DNA of 64,000 nucleotides from assembly GCA_017462345.1 (NCBI GenBank), contig JAFTRI010000037.1, positions 1 to 64,000 on the forward strand, read 5' to 3'. Every line of letters starts with the position of its first letter. Position 1 is the stretch's first letter. The DNA is from Muribaculaceae bacterium (GTDB taxonomy: Bacteria > Bacteroidota > Bacteroidia > Bacteroidales > Muribaculaceae). This document shows positions 28,101-37,758 of the stretch, piece after piece. The position numbers and the translations under genes were made by a program. A model generated the notes under the pieces. The model worked only from the letters and a program-made list of their open reading frames with translations. It searched no databases and had not been told where the DNA came from.

Positions 28101-30793
28101 GAGAGACTTGGACATTCAGAGTGAAAGACAATACCGGAACAGGATGCAAGTCGGCAATAATCCTTGACATGTATGCCAAGGCACTCGATAAGCTACAGCA
28201 AAATGACCTGACGTTCAAGCCCGCCAGTCCTCAACCGGTCACATTCGGCATCCACACCTATTATTTCAACGACGCGTCAACCTACGCATCTGTGATAAAT
28301 AAAGCCAAACACGACTGCTCCTCAGTGATAATACCGGGAATCGACACTTACGGGCATGAGTTCTGCCAATCACCGGGAATAATGCTGGCAGGAGGAGTAC
28401 GCGCAGGCTCTTCAAGAGTATATAAAGCGGAAACCGTCCATGAGACAATGCTCACTGTAAACGATGAAGTCAAAGAGGAAGGGAGCAACAGCGGAAATGA
28501 GCCAGAAACAGGGATTACTGAATCCGGCAATGACACATTCACCTACCGTGACGCAGAAGTACCGTTGGCATTCTTCAACCCGACATTGACAACCGATGAA
28601 AACGGACGGCTTTCATATTCTTTCACTGTACCTGACGCCAACACCCGATGGATATTCAATGCCATTGCCTATAACAGTGAGCTGCTTGCCGACAACTTCA
28701 CCCATGATGTCACGTCAAGCAAGCCTGTCATGGTACAACCCAACATGCCCCGTTTTCTTCGCATAGGAGACACACCGTATATTCAGGCATCGGTAATGAA
28801 CAACACCGGTGACACCGTTCCGGTAAGTACAACGGTAGAGCTGTTTGACCTCGCTACCGGCATGGCTGTTTCCCGGCACACATACAACGACACCATCGCT
28901 CCGCAGCAATCGGCAGTCATAACCACACACATTACCACCCCTGCCGACAGCCCTGCAATAGGATACCGCATAAAATCATCGACCGGAACATTCACCGACG
29001 GTGAGCAGTCGATAATTCCGATACTCCCGTCCTCAACCCCGATTATCGAAAGCAGCCCGTTTTACATAGCACCGGGAGCAACCTCATTCTCAATGCAGCT
29101 GCCACGGACACCAAAGGGCACACGCGTCACTCTGCAATTCTGCGAAAACCCTACATGGTACTGCGTAACAGCCCTGCCGGGATTAAGAGCAGAAAGCGGC
29201 AAGACTTCCATCGGAGCCATGTCGGCAATATTCTCGGCAGCAATAGCACAAGGCATCATCCGGAATAATCCTGGGATAGCATCGGCTCTGCACCGATGGC
29301 AACAGTCCGACCGGTCAGATTCAACCCTGACTTCAATGCTTGAACGTAATCAGGATCTGAAAAAAGTACTTCTTGAAGCAACCCCATGGGTAATGGATGC
29401 CCGTAGCGATACCGAGCGTATGTCCAGACTTGCTCTGCTGTTCGACAAACAGGAGATCGAATCCACATATTCCCGCAACATCACCCGCCTTGCCGAACTG
29501 CAGCGCGACAAAGGAGGCTGGGGATGGATTGCCGAATCGACCGAACCGTCACAATGGTGCACGCTAAATATCCTCAACTTATGCGGACAGCTTAAACGCC
29601 TCGGCTACCTTCCCGATGACGAGCGGCTGAATTCGATGATAACCAACGCGATAAAATACATCGACAACTACAATGCCCGCAACTATGGCAAATATCCCCA
29701 AGGTGACTATACGCCATACACCTTCGTCCGCGACTATTTCAAGGACATAAGACAGTCGACCGCAGCAGGAAAAGTGACAGCGGCAACCTTACAACGTATC
29801 ATAAGCGACTGGAGACAACAGGATGCAGCATCAAAAGCAATATCAGCCATTATCCTGAACAACAACGGATACCGTTCCTCAGCACAACAAATACTCAACT
29901 CGATACGGGAATTCTCTCGATCGTCGGAATCCGACGGGACATGGTGGCCATCTCTCGACAATCAGCCATCCCAATGGTCAATGGGAAAAACCGGTATGAC
30001 AGCCATAATACTTGACGCATTCAACGCCATAGAACCGGGCTGTGCGGAAATAGACCGGATACGCCAATGGCTCATACTGCAAAAAGGGACAAATGACTGG
30101 GGGACATCAGTAACTGCAAGCACAGTCATCGCATCGATAATTAATTCAGGTTCAAAATGGCTTAAACCGAGCCATAACGCGACAATCAGGTTGGGCAACG
30201 ATTTAATCACCCCGTCCAATGTCGAATCAGCAACCGGATATTTCCGTAGCGACATTTCCGCACTGTCACCCTCAGGAAAATACCTGACGATAACCAAGCC
30301 CGGAAACCAGCCGGCATGGGGTACAGTGTTCTGCCAATACAGGGACAACATGAAAAATGTAGCGTCCCGGTCATGTAACGCCGTTTCCATTGAAAAACGC
30401 ATATACCGGAAAAAAACGGCATCCGGGGGAGTAGAATGGGAAACAGCTGGAGACCTGACGAAAGGAGACATCATAAAGATAGAGTTGCTTGTCACCGTAT
30501 CCCAGGACATGGACTACGTAGCAATAACCGATGAGCGCGCGGCATGTTTTGAACCTGTAGAACAACTGCCGCGCCCCATATTCGCCGAAGGGATATATTT
30601 TTACCGCGAGAACCGCGATGCCACAACCGACATCTTTGTCTCACACCTGCCAAAAGGCACATACCTGCTCACCTACGAACTGTACGCCAACAATGCAGGG
30701 GAATATTCATCGGGAATCGCGACAGTACAGAGCCAATATGCTCCGGCATTGACAGCCCATTCGTCAGGCGGCATCATCAATGTGAAATTATAA
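25193..30793 (+). CDS. Alpha-2-macroglobulin-like giant secreted protein, thioester motif lost
   Basis: The 1866-residue protein has a Sec signal peptide (residues 1-23) and no lipobox. The order is: helical N-terminal region (about 25-330), macroglobulin beta-domains (about 340-1110, including YHPGDTVKWSAITYH near 553 that marks the MG domain preceding the bait region), then the A2M family block NTRWIFNAIAYNSELL and MVQPNMPRFLRIGDTPYI (about 1150-1190), then a helical thioester-like domain (about 1320-1650, with GGWGW near 1440) and a C-terminal domain. Where active members have a C-x-E-Q thioester, this one reads RAESGKTSIGAM near residue 1332, so covalent trapping is not expected. Bacterial relatives are thought to protect the periplasm or cell surface from proteases, or to act in defence. 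It stands alone between a terminator and ribD. Confidence 0.85.
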   Translation: MNQLRYILASILFLTIGIAPVHSSTTYSAPDFAYPQKVSEQAEKRLKQAMSDKNGFGTIKALIDYSLAQSMISSDNLPEAMSRIEHIAQAEDNDCTRAILYTLLADIYTDIYSSDRWKYDRRDNPLLPLPEDYDTWDGNQFLHKIISLCDSALSRTAPLQSAPLKNFRTIITHDNHTFTFYPTLYDFISRHIISLLNETSRMSVTLPSSWLCRYDKYTQLTFSYTSPATQRILSLYKELLSFNRQKQAAFIDCDISRIEFLSGHIYKTTGNDNGKGTFDILKEMYLNHFASEYSAEILYTMNRYTPETPQRQWLYRNIQSHLQRHPAYFRNGCLENIIGELSTPVVSIRSRNTVVPGDTLHITVNNSNANKFSLDLYRIPETGIPVYPNYVPGNNPGSQPQLVKSIEVKTDSVVPFKGLTTCKTVIEQPGCYFIVPNIDGKEFSKYHSYDVIYCSDIALLHSSFGNRSMACAVNPLTGMPESGVDIYEVKNRTRHKIATSASDGFALIDSKTREIFALKEGSQSIPELYYNRYSYNDTSYHASCFTDLAIYHPGDTVKWSAITYHIDRHERKLLANADVTVTIRDVNYRKKESRSFRTDEWGRISGTFAIPIDGLTGNYRIQIANSQDRIFATKSFTVSDYKLPTYFIDITEVKNGTPQKGDITLSGKVETYSGFPLSDADVTMILSARNRNTWKSRSPISFHSLSTKTDSEGNFSFELPHGLLASSPIPDGIFIAGITAVSATGESQETTKTFSPWENYSITTSLSSDIDVSTPVRLDIRILDINNNPINDTIRYELKKGSDTVYSGTFHSGNPTVDWSGIPSGNYSITFELTGNATVSAETSESINLYRPDDKMPPVETPLWIPITEYTTDNSNIQVIYGTSVSGSHIRYTVWNTDSILSQGWLTPIPGIHRFGLTLPEGVNDINITFRTVRNYNDYSQNISIRKTGSSPAISIGIECFRDKITPNARETWTFRVKDNTGTGCKSAIILDMYAKALDKLQQNDLTFKPASPQPVTFGIHTYYFNDASTYASVINKAKHDCSSVIIPGIDTYGHEFCQSPGIMLAGGVRAGSSRVYKAETVHETMLTVNDEVKEEGSNSGNEPETGITESGNDTFTYRDAEVPLAFFNPTLTTDENGRLSYSFTVPDANTRWIFNAIAYNSELLADNFTHDVTSSKPVMVQPNMPRFLRIGDTPYIQASVMNNTGDTVPVSTTVELFDLATGMAVSRHTYNDTIAPQQSAVITTHITTPADSPAIGYRIKSSTGTFTDGEQSIIPILPSSTPIIESSPFYIAPGATSFSMQLPRTPKGTRVTLQFCENPTWYCVTALPGLRAESGKTSIGAMSAIFSAAIAQGIIRNNPGIASALHRWQQSDRSDSTLTSMLERNQDLKKVLLEATPWVMDARSDTERMSRLALLFDKQEIESTYSRNITRLAELQRDKGGWGWIAESTEPSQWCTLNILNLCGQLKRLGYLPDDERLNSMITNAIKYIDNYNARNYGKYPQGDYTPYTFVRDYFKDIRQSTAAGKVTAATLQRIISDWRQQDAASKAISAIILNNNGYRSSAQQILNSIREFSRSSESDGTWWPSLDNQPSQWSMGKTGMTAIILDAFNAIEPGCAEIDRIRQWLILQKGTNDWGTSVTASTVIASIINSGSKWLKPSHNATIRLGNDLITPSNVESATGYFRSDISALSPSGKYLTITKPGNQPAWGTVFCQYRDNMKNVASRSCNAVSIEKRIYRKKTASGGVEWETAGDLTKGDIIKIELLVTVSQDMDYVAITDERAACFEPVEQLPRPIFAEGIYFYRENRDATTDIFVSHLPKGTYLLTYELYANNAGEYSSGIATVQSQYAPALTAHSSGGIINVKL

Positions 30794-30798
30794 TTCAT

Positions 30799-30806
30799 TA
30801 TCTTTG
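30799..30806 (+). promoter_or_regulatory. -7 promoter element of ribD
   Basis: TATCTTTG matches TAnnTTTG and lies in the 17-nt gap after the macroglobulin gene. It would place transcription start near 30811, giving a leader of about 15 nt before the ATG at 30826. Confidence 0.5.
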
Positions 30807-30825
30807 CATTGTGAAACCACCGCCA

Positions 30826-31893
30826 ATGGAATACGACATCCGATACATGAAACGGGCATTGCAGATTGCAGCCAACGGTTTAGGCAACACATCACCTAAC
30901 CCTATGGTCGGTGCCGTAATCGTAAACGGCAGCGGGATTATCATCGGAGAAGGATACCACCACCGCTGCGGAGAAGGTCATGCCGAAGTCAACGCGATAG
31001 CATCGGTCAAGGATCGCAGACAACTTACCACAGCGACAATGTATGTAACCCTTGAGCCATGTTCCCATTACGGCAAGACGCCGCCCTGTGCCAAACTCAT
31101 CATCGACAGCGGGATTCCGCGTGTAGTAGTCGGCTGCCTTGACCCGTTCGGTCAAGTAAGCGGACGCGGAATCAAAATGATGCGCGAAGCAGGTATTGAA
31201 GTTGTTACACAAGTGCTTGAACAGGAATGCCGTAGTCTCAATGCCGTGTTCATGACAGTTCACAGCCTGCGCCGTCCGTTCATAACACTGAAATGGGCCC
31301 AATCGCGCGACGGGTTCATCGACCGGAAGCGAGAAAAAAACGATACCGCCGCACGTTTTTCCACCGTACTCACATCCGTTCTCGTCCACAGGCTACGATC
31401 AGTACATGACGCAATAATTGTCGGAAACAACACAATCATTTCCGATAATCCCCGTCTTAATGTCAGATTGTGGACCGGACGCAACCCCATCAAAATCGTA
31501 CCTGACAGAAAGGGAAATATCCCATCGACAGCAGCCGTGTTCAACTCTACAGGAGAAACCGCCATACGGTTATCGGCTCTCAGACGCAACGATTTACCCG
31601 ACAGCATAATCACCCTCAAGCCCGGGATCGACATACGCGGGACATTGGAAACACTTTACTCCTATGGTATAACATCATTGCTTGTAGAGGGAGGGGCAAT
31701 ACTTCTGGAATCATTTCTCAATAACGGATTATGGGATTATTCACGTGTTGAGATTTCGGCAGAAGACCTGAAAACAGCAGGCTCAGTCAAAGCCCCCGTA
31801 ATCGGCAGGCAGCCCGACCTCAGTGAAATGATCGACGGAAACATGATTAACCATTACACCAACAACCGATTAGTTCAAGTTAAAAGACTATAA
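30826..31893 (+). CDS. ribD: Riboflavin biosynthesis deaminase/reductase
   Basis: RibD converts the pyrimidinone formed by GTP cyclohydrolase II through a deamination and a reduction step of riboflavin synthesis. The N-terminal cytidine deaminase-like domain has the zinc site HAEVNAI (near residue 50) and PCSHYGKTPPC (near 78). The C-terminal reductase domain follows (about 150-355) with TLKWAQSRDGFI and the NADPH-binding LLVEGGAILLESF near 285. I chose the ATG at 30826 (MEYDIRYMKRALQIA), which matches the usual family start; a GTG at 30811 and an ATG at 30847 are alternatives. No FMN riboswitch was found upstream. The other rib genes are not in the window. Confidence 0.93.
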   Translation: MEYDIRYMKRALQIAANGLGNTSPNPMVGAVIVNGSGIIIGEGYHHRCGEGHAEVNAIASVKDRRQLTTATMYVTLEPCSHYGKTPPCAKLIIDSGIPRVVVGCLDPFGQVSGRGIKMMREAGIEVVTQVLEQECRSLNAVFMTVHSLRRPFITLKWAQSRDGFIDRKREKNDTAARFSTVLTSVLVHRLRSVHDAIIVGNNTIISDNPRLNVRLWTGRNPIKIVPDRKGNIPSTAAVFNSTGETAIRLSALRRNDLPDSIITLKPGIDIRGTLETLYSYGITSLLVEGGAILLESFLNNGLWDYSRVEISAEDLKTAGSVKAPVIGRQPDLSEMIDGNMINHYTNNRLVQVKRL

Positions 31894-32028
31894 AAAAAGT
31901 CACTTTTTACCATTTCCGCCATCCATTATCCCCTAACTACCAACACGATACACTCCAAAGCAGTTGTTTCCACCGGCATTTTTGCAGTATTTTTAGCACA
32001 CGCCTCCCCTATTTTATGAAATTGTTGC

Positions 32029-32036
32029 TAAATTTG
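32029..32036 (+). promoter_or_regulatory. -7 promoter element of the DUF6242/DUF6089/uppS/bamA unit
   Basis: TAAATTTG matches TAnnTTTG, 21 nt before the ATG at 32058, inside a 164-nt gap after ribD that holds nothing else I can support. No good -33 TTTG is seen. Confidence 0.5.
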
Positions 32037-32057
32037 CAGTTTGAAAAATAATGCCTT

Positions 32058-33572
32058 ATGTTTAAGAAACTTGCTCTATACATTCTCATCACAATCAACA
32101 CGGCAGCTATAGCCTCATGCAACAGTGACTCGGAAGAGGTGCAGCAGCAACCCATTTCCACATCAAGTGCGATAGTCACCTCATTCACACTTGCCGAAAA
32201 CGACAAGATTCTTGAGAATCTCGACTCCGTATATTTTTCCATTGACCTGAACAATGCCCTCATATACAATGCCGACTCTCTTCCCTACGGCACCGCGACC
32301 AATAGGCTGGTAGTGAAAATCACCACTGACGGCTGTTCCGTAGCGGAATTGTATATACCCAGCAGTAACGGCACGGAGGAAACTGTCGTAAACTATCTGA
32401 CCAATTCAACCGACAGCATCGATTTCAGCAACGGAGCAGTAAGATTGCATCTTGTATCCACTGACCAATCAACCAGCCGGGACTATAGGATTTCAGTCAA
32501 TGTCCACAAGATGAAACCCGATTCCCTTTATTGGAACCAAGTTGCTAAAAGGATTCTTCCTACAGAATTCGGCTATCCCTCAGCCCAGAAGACAATCCTA
32601 TTTAACGGACAGGCCGTATGCCTCGCCACCGACGGGAACGGACGATACAGCATAGGCACTTCCCCCAGTCCCGAACACGACAATTGGGAAACATCAGTTG
32701 TCTCATTTCCTTTCACACCCGACATAAACTCCCTGACATCAACCGAAGATGCCGTCTACATCCTTGACGGCAACGGGACATTATACAGCACAACCGACTG
32801 GTTAACATGGACTTCCCGCAGTACGGGATGGAATTACATTTACGGAGGCTACGAAAACTACGTTCTTGGCAACAGCAAGAACGTCACAGGATATGAGTTT
32901 GTGACTTATCCTGAAACCACACCGAAAGAGCTATCATCTGACTTCCCGATATCCGGGACAAGCCAACTGATAACCGTCACCACCGATTGGGGTACAACGC
33001 AAGCTATGATGATCGGCGGAAAAGACCGTGCAGGAAAAATTTCAGGAGACGCTTGGGGCTATGACGGCAACAACTGGGCAAAAATAAGCGTATCGCCTAT
33101 TGCCGGGCGGGAAGGTATGGCACTATTCTCCTATCCGACATTCAAGACCGATACCGACAACTGGACCGTCACAAAATACACTACATGGATTGCCATTGGC
33201 GGAAAAAACCAGGCAGGGAATACCGTAAAAGACGTGTACATCTCCTTTGATCAAGGCATCCATTGGAAATTAGCCGATGACCTGATGCAATTACCTGACT
33301 ACGTACCGGCTATGGCCTATTCTCAAGCCCTTGTTTTTTCGTCGGCACTGGAATCCGCTTCATCAGGAGACTGGGACGGATATGCCCCCAAGACAATCCC
33401 ATCGCGGTGGAGCATAGAAACGGAATCGTATCAACCCCGCATCGCCAATATCGAAACACAATGGGACTGCCCGTATATCTATCTCTTCGGAGGGGTTTCT
33501 TCTGACGGAAGACTCTACAACTCTATATGGAAAGGGGTTATTAACCGATTGACATTTCGTCCTCTTCAATAA
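32058..33572 (+). CDS. DUF6242-type lipoprotein with Kelch-like repeats
   Basis: The 504-residue protein has a lipoprotein signal (lipobox IASC, Cys near residue 20). The N-terminal domain, about residues 35-150, has NADSLPYGTATNRLVVK and ends in RDYRISVNVHK, which I recognise as the DUF6242 pattern found in Bacteroidales. The rest is a beta-propeller-like repeat region: short units with WxTSVVSFPF, LYSTTDWLTW, GMALFSYPTF and IYLFGG. Function is unknown. Its conserved place directly before a small barrel protein, uppS and bamA suggests an envelope role, which is inference. Confidence 0.72.
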   Translation: MFKKLALYILITINTAAIASCNSDSEEVQQQPISTSSAIVTSFTLAENDKILENLDSVYFSIDLNNALIYNADSLPYGTATNRLVVKITTDGCSVAELYIPSSNGTEETVVNYLTNSTDSIDFSNGAVRLHLVSTDQSTSRDYRISVNVHKMKPDSLYWNQVAKRILPTEFGYPSAQKTILFNGQAVCLATDGNGRYSIGTSPSPEHDNWETSVVSFPFTPDINSLTSTEDAVYILDGNGTLYSTTDWLTWTSRSTGWNYIYGGYENYVLGNSKNVTGYEFVTYPETTPKELSSDFPISGTSQLITVTTDWGTTQAMMIGGKDRAGKISGDAWGYDGNNWAKISVSPIAGREGMALFSYPTFKTDTDNWTVTKYTTWIAIGGKNQAGNTVKDVYISFDQGIHWKLADDLMQLPDYVPAMAYSQALVFSSALESASSGDWDGYAPKTIPSRWSIETESYQPRIANIETQWDCPYIYLFGGVSSDGRLYNSIWKGVINRLTFRPLQ

Positions 33573-33578
33573 ACAGCG

Positions 33579-34268
33579 ATGAAAAAGGTAGTTTTAGCAG
33601 CACTCTTAACCATAATCGCAACCGTAACGCCATTATCGGCCGGTGCACAGGAAGAATCCTACAAGTTTGATGCAGGAGTCTCTCTCGGCATGAGCGGTTA
33701 TCTCGGAGATGCCAATGAAAGCAACCTTTTCAAGCACCCCGGACTGGCTGCCGGATTGTCTTTCCGTTACCTTGCCAATACCCGCTGGGCAATACGGGGA
33801 CTGTTCACCACGGCATCACTCAGCGGCAATACCGCCGACTTTAATTACATTCTTCCCGATGGAAAGCACTACGACTTCAAATCCCGGATATATGACCTCG
33901 GAGCACGGGTCGAATTCAATTTCTTTGCCTACGGGATTGGTGAGACCTACAAGAAATTGCGAAGATGCAGTCCCTATCTGTCTCTCGGTGTCGGAGCTAC
34001 GATGTCATCTTCTGACGGCAACTCCGCTTTTGCTATGAATGTGCCGATGGGATTCGGTGTAAAATACAAATTGAAACCGCGCATCAACTTAGGCGCGGAA
34101 TTTACAATGACCAAAGTATTCGGGGACAATGTCGACAGCAAAGAGTTGACCGACCTGTACCGGATAAAGAGTTCGGCATTGAAAAATACCGATTGGTATT
34201 CGACCATAATGTTTTCAATAACATACGAGTTCGGCAAACGTTGTACAACATGCCACTATGTAGAATAA
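33579..34268 (+). CDS. DUF6089-type outer membrane beta-barrel protein
   Basis: The 229-residue protein has a signal peptide ending at AGAQ (residue 24) and alternating strands of an eight-stranded barrel (DAGVSLGMSGYLGDANESN, then YDLGARVEFNFF, then SPYLSLGVGATMS). The C-terminal strand STIMFSITYEFGKR has the outer membrane insertion pattern, followed by a short Cys-containing tail. It matches the DUF6089 family that lies upstream of uppS and bamA in many Bacteroidales. It sits 6 nt after the DUF6242 gene and 21 nt before uppS. Function unknown. Confidence 0.75.
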   Translation: MKKVVLAALLTIIATVTPLSAGAQEESYKFDAGVSLGMSGYLGDANESNLFKHPGLAAGLSFRYLANTRWAIRGLFTTASLSGNTADFNYILPDGKHYDFKSRIYDLGARVEFNFFAYGIGETYKKLRRCSPYLSLGVGATMSSSDGNSAFAMNVPMGFGVKYKLKPRINLGAEFTMTKVFGDNVDSKELTDLYRIKSSALKNTDWYSTIMFSITYEFGKRCTTCHYVE

Positions 34269-34289
34269 CCTCAAACAGATTTTCAGGAT

Positions 34290-35033
34290 ATGCCATCACT
34301 TATCGACAACATAAATCTTGCCAAACTGCCCTTGCATGTGGCAATAATCATGGACGGGAACGGACGATGGGCCAAAGCCCGCGGTCTTGACCGTTCGGCA
34401 GGTCATGTCGAAGGAGTCAACACCGTACGCAAAATTACCGAAATAGCATCGGAACTCGGTATCGGCTATCTCACCCTATACGCATTCTCCACCGAGAACT
34501 GGAACCGGCCACAAGAAGAAGTGGATGCTCTCATGCACTTGATTGTCATTGCTATCGAAAGGGAAACCCCCGACCTTATAAAAAACAATGTCCGACTGAC
34601 AATGATAGGCGACTTCAGCCGTATGCCGGAAGAAGCATACCGGCGTCTGTGCCGATGCAAGGAAGAGACAGCCAGAGGCACAGGACTGACTCTATGCCTT
34701 GCCCTCAGCTACTCCTCACGCTGGGAAATCACCGATGCCTGCCGGCGCATAGCCATAGATACCGCCAACGGACTTCTCCAGGCCGACAACATCTCTGACG
34801 AAACCATATCAAATTATCTCACGACAGCCGGGATTCCCGATCCCGACCTGCTTATACGCACAGGCGGAGACAAGCGCGTCAGCAATTTCCTGTTATGGCA
34901 GATTGCTTATGCCGAGATATTCGTCACCGACACTTTCTGGCCCGACTTTGACAAAGACGCTTTCTGCCGGGCAATCATCGAATACCAGTCGCGGGAACGC
35001 CGCTTCGGCTTGACAAGCGAACAACTCAAATAA
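34290..35033 (+). CDS. uppS: Isoprenyl (undecaprenyl) diphosphate synthase
   Basis: UppS makes the C55 lipid carrier for peptidoglycan and surface glycans by cis-condensation of isopentenyl diphosphate onto farnesyl diphosphate. The 247-residue protein has the substrate-binding start [19 protein letters not shown] (residues 18-36; Asp21 type) followed by GHVEGV, then [13 protein letters not shown], and near the C-terminus [20 protein letters not shown] with the conserved RxGG and SNFLLWQ. All catalytic residues look present. It is in a unit with bamA 22 nt downstream. Confidence 0.95.
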   Translation: MPSLIDNINLAKLPLHVAIIMDGNGRWAKARGLDRSAGHVEGVNTVRKITEIASELGIGYLTLYAFSTENWNRPQEEVDALMHLIVIAIERETPDLIKNNVRLTMIGDFSRMPEEAYRRLCRCKEETARGTGLTLCLALSYSSRWEITDACRRIAIDTANGLLQADNISDETISNYLTTAGIPDPDLLIRTGGDKRVSNFLLWQIAYAEIFVTDTFWPDFDKDAFCRAIIEYQSRERRFGLTSEQLK

Positions 35034-35055
35034 ATCGAATATATTACATTACATC

Positions 35056-37677
35056 ATGCGCTATAAAATTCTATTTCTGATTGCAACTATTTTCGGCATC
35101 TCCTGTTTCACGACAGTGGCACAAGAGAAAGTTGACACTATCTACAATCCGAATGTCATATTCAGCAGCCTGCCACGTTCATACGAAATAGCCGACATAA
35201 AAGTAAGCGGAGCCGACAATTACGAAGACTTTGTCGTTATCGGCTATTCAGGCCTTAAAGTAGGCGATGTCGTTGATGTTCCGGGAACAGAACTTACGGC
35301 TGCAGCAAAGCGACTGATGCGTCAAGGGCTTTTTTCACAGGTACAGATCAAGATACTGAAGACTGCCGGAGGCAAAGTATGGATTGAACTTGCCCTACGC
35401 CAGCAGCCGCGTATATCGGCAATAAACTACAACGGTGTCAAGAAAGGGGAAAAAGAGGGTCTTCAGGAACGGCTGCAACTGATGAAAGGCAATCAGATAA
35501 CCCAAAATATCGTCAACCGCGCAACCGCCATTGTAAAAAAATACTTCGAGGAAAAAGGGTTCAAGAATGCCGATGTTAAAATTGAGCTGACCGAAGACCT
35601 CTCCCACAAGAACGAGATGATTGTGGACATCAACGTCAACAAGCACGACAAAATCAAGGTTCACAAAATATATATTGAAGGCAATGAGGTTCTGAGCGAC
35701 GGCAAGATTAAGCGAACGATAAAGAAAACCAATGAAAAAGGATTCTTTAATTTCCGCAAGCTCTTCAGCCAGAAAAAATTCGTGGAAAGCGACTATCGCG
35801 ATGACTTGAACCGTATAATAGAAAAATATAACGAATTAGGATACCGTGACGCAAAAATCCTTGCCGACAGTGTCGTCAAATATGACGAAAAGACTGTAGA
35901 CGTCTACATCCACCTTGAAGAAGGCAAAAAATACTATGTCAGCGATATCGAGTGGGTAGGAAATACAATCTATCCGTCTGACAAACTTGCCACTTTCCTC
36001 GGAATCAAGGAGGGAGATGTCTACAACCAGAAACTCATCAACAAACGCACAATTGAGGATGACGACGCCATTGCCAACTACTACATGAACAACGGATATC
36101 TGTTTTTCAATATCGTACCCATAGAGAAAAACATTCGTGAAGACTCTATCGATCTTGAATTCCGTATGTTCGAAGGACCGCAAGCCCGCATCAACAAGGT
36201 GGTGATCAACGGTAACGACCGCTTGTATGAGAAAGTCATACGCCGCGAATTGCGAGTCAAGCCCGGTGAACTTTTCAACAAGGATGACCTGATGCGTTCA
36301 GCCCGAGAAATTGCCCAGACAGGACACTTCAACCCCGAAAAGATGGATATACGTCCCGAGCCCGATCAGGAGAACGGTACTGTCGACATCATTTTCAACC
36401 TTGAATCAAAGGCCAACGACCAGATAGAATTTTCAATGGGATGGGGACAGACCGGTATCATCGGTAAGCTCGCACTTAAATTCACCAACTTCTCGATAAA
36501 GAACCTGTTCAATCCGGGAAGCTACAAAGGCATCATCCCCCAGGGTGAGGGACAGACATTCACCATCAGTGCACAGACCAATGCCAAATACTATCAAGCC
36601 TACAGCCTGTCATTCCTTGACCCGTGGTTTGGAGGCAAACGCCCCAACTCCCTCTCATTATCGGCATATTACAGCCGGCAGACAGGCGTTAACTCATCAT
36701 ACTACAACAGCAACTGGTCCAACTACTACAACTATTACGGCTACGGCTCATCCTATGGCTATGGTTCGGACTACTACCAGACAAGCGTAGAAAACGCCTA
36801 CGACCCGAACAAACTGCTACAGATGGCCGGTGTAACAGTAGGTTTCGGACAACGTTTGAGTTGGCCCGATGACTATTTCACATTCACCGCCGAACTCTCC
36901 TATAACTGGTACTACCTGAAGAACTGGGAATACCTGTACTACATGAACAACGGCACATCCAATTCTATCGTGGTAGGACTTACCCTCGCACGTAACAGTA
37001 TCGACAACCCCCTGTACACACGTCGAGGCAGCACATTCTCTCTCAACCTCCAACTGACACCCCCCATCTCCCTGCTACAGGATAAGGACTGGGAAGGACT
37101 TTACAGAGCCAACACGACAGAATCCAAGAAAGAACTATACCGATGGATTGAATACTGGAAACTGCGATTCAAATCCCGCACATACACTCCGCTTACCGAC
37201 CCTGACGGGCAATGGACACTTGTGTTCATGACACGTGCCGACTTCGGACTGCTCGGAAGCTACAACAAGTGGATGAAATCACCGTTCGAGACATTCTATG
37301 TCGGTGGTGACGGTATGACCGGAAGCTACACATACGCTACCGAAACCATCGGACTGCGCGGTTACGACAACGGAGCATTCACCCCATGGGGAAAAGAGGG
37401 CTATGCCTACACCCGTTTCGGCATGGAACTGCACTTCCCGTTCATGCTGCAACCCACCACGACCATTTACGGACTGGCATTTGTCGAAGGTGGTAATGCA
37501 TGGACCGATGTCAAGGAGTTTGCCCCGTTCAACATGAAACGCAGCGCAGGGGCCGGTGTCCGTATCTATCTTCCCATGGTGGGGATGATGGGTATCGACT
37601 GGGCATACGGTTTCGACAAAGTGTACGGCACGAAAGGTGGCAGCCATTTCCACTTCATTCTCGGACAGGAATTCTGA
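35056..37677 (+). CDS. bamA: Outer membrane protein assembly factor BamA
   Basis: BamA inserts beta-barrel proteins into the outer membrane. The 873-residue protein has a signal peptide, five POTRA domains (about residues 45-440; recurring patterns such as IYIEGNEVLSDGKIKRTI and VVINGNDRLYEKVIRRELR) and a C-terminal 16-stranded barrel. The barrel ends GGSHFHFILGQEF, with a terminal Phe as usual. The lid-loop 6 motif appears as VRGYDNGAFTPWG-like sequence (LRGYDNGAF near 776). A Tyr/Gly/Ser-rich low-complexity insertion sits at about residues 546-577. Two OmpH/Skp chaperone genes follow, which supports the role. Confidence 0.95.
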   Translation: MRYKILFLIATIFGISCFTTVAQEKVDTIYNPNVIFSSLPRSYEIADIKVSGADNYEDFVVIGYSGLKVGDVVDVPGTELTAAAKRLMRQGLFSQVQIKILKTAGGKVWIELALRQQPRISAINYNGVKKGEKEGLQERLQLMKGNQITQNIVNRATAIVKKYFEEKGFKNADVKIELTEDLSHKNEMIVDINVNKHDKIKVHKIYIEGNEVLSDGKIKRTIKKTNEKGFFNFRKLFSQKKFVESDYRDDLNRIIEKYNELGYRDAKILADSVVKYDEKTVDVYIHLEEGKKYYVSDIEWVGNTIYPSDKLATFLGIKEGDVYNQKLINKRTIEDDDAIANYYMNNGYLFFNIVPIEKNIREDSIDLEFRMFEGPQARINKVVINGNDRLYEKVIRRELRVKPGELFNKDDLMRSAREIAQTGHFNPEKMDIRPEPDQENGTVDIIFNLESKANDQIEFSMGWGQTGIIGKLALKFTNFSIKNLFNPGSYKGIIPQGEGQTFTISAQTNAKYYQAYSLSFLDPWFGGKRPNSLSLSAYYSRQTGVNSSYYNSNWSNYYNYYGYGSSYGYGSDYYQTSVENAYDPNKLLQMAGVTVGFGQRLSWPDDYFTFTAELSYNWYYLKNWEYLYYMNNGTSNSIVVGLTLARNSIDNPLYTRRGSTFSLNLQLTPPISLLQDKDWEGLYRANTTESKKELYRWIEYWKLRFKSRTYTPLTDPDGQWTLVFMTRADFGLLGSYNKWMKSPFETFYVGGDGMTGSYTYATETIGLRGYDNGAFTPWGKEGYAYTRFGMELHFPFMLQPTTTIYGLAFVEGGNAWTDVKEFAPFNMKRSAGAGVRIYLPMVGMMGIDWAYGFDKVYGTKGGSHFHFILGQEF

Positions 37678-37758
37678 TAACCACTTAGGCAAATAAACCA
37701 TTTTAATGCCACAGCGTCTTATTTACAGATATAAGAACCTAAACAAAGAAACTCAGAC

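Noticed and set aside
31886..31915. Inverted repeat AAAAAGTCACTTTTT after ribD
   Set aside because: The stem leaves a one-base loop and cannot form; the weaker GACT/AGTC alternative is too short to call a terminator.
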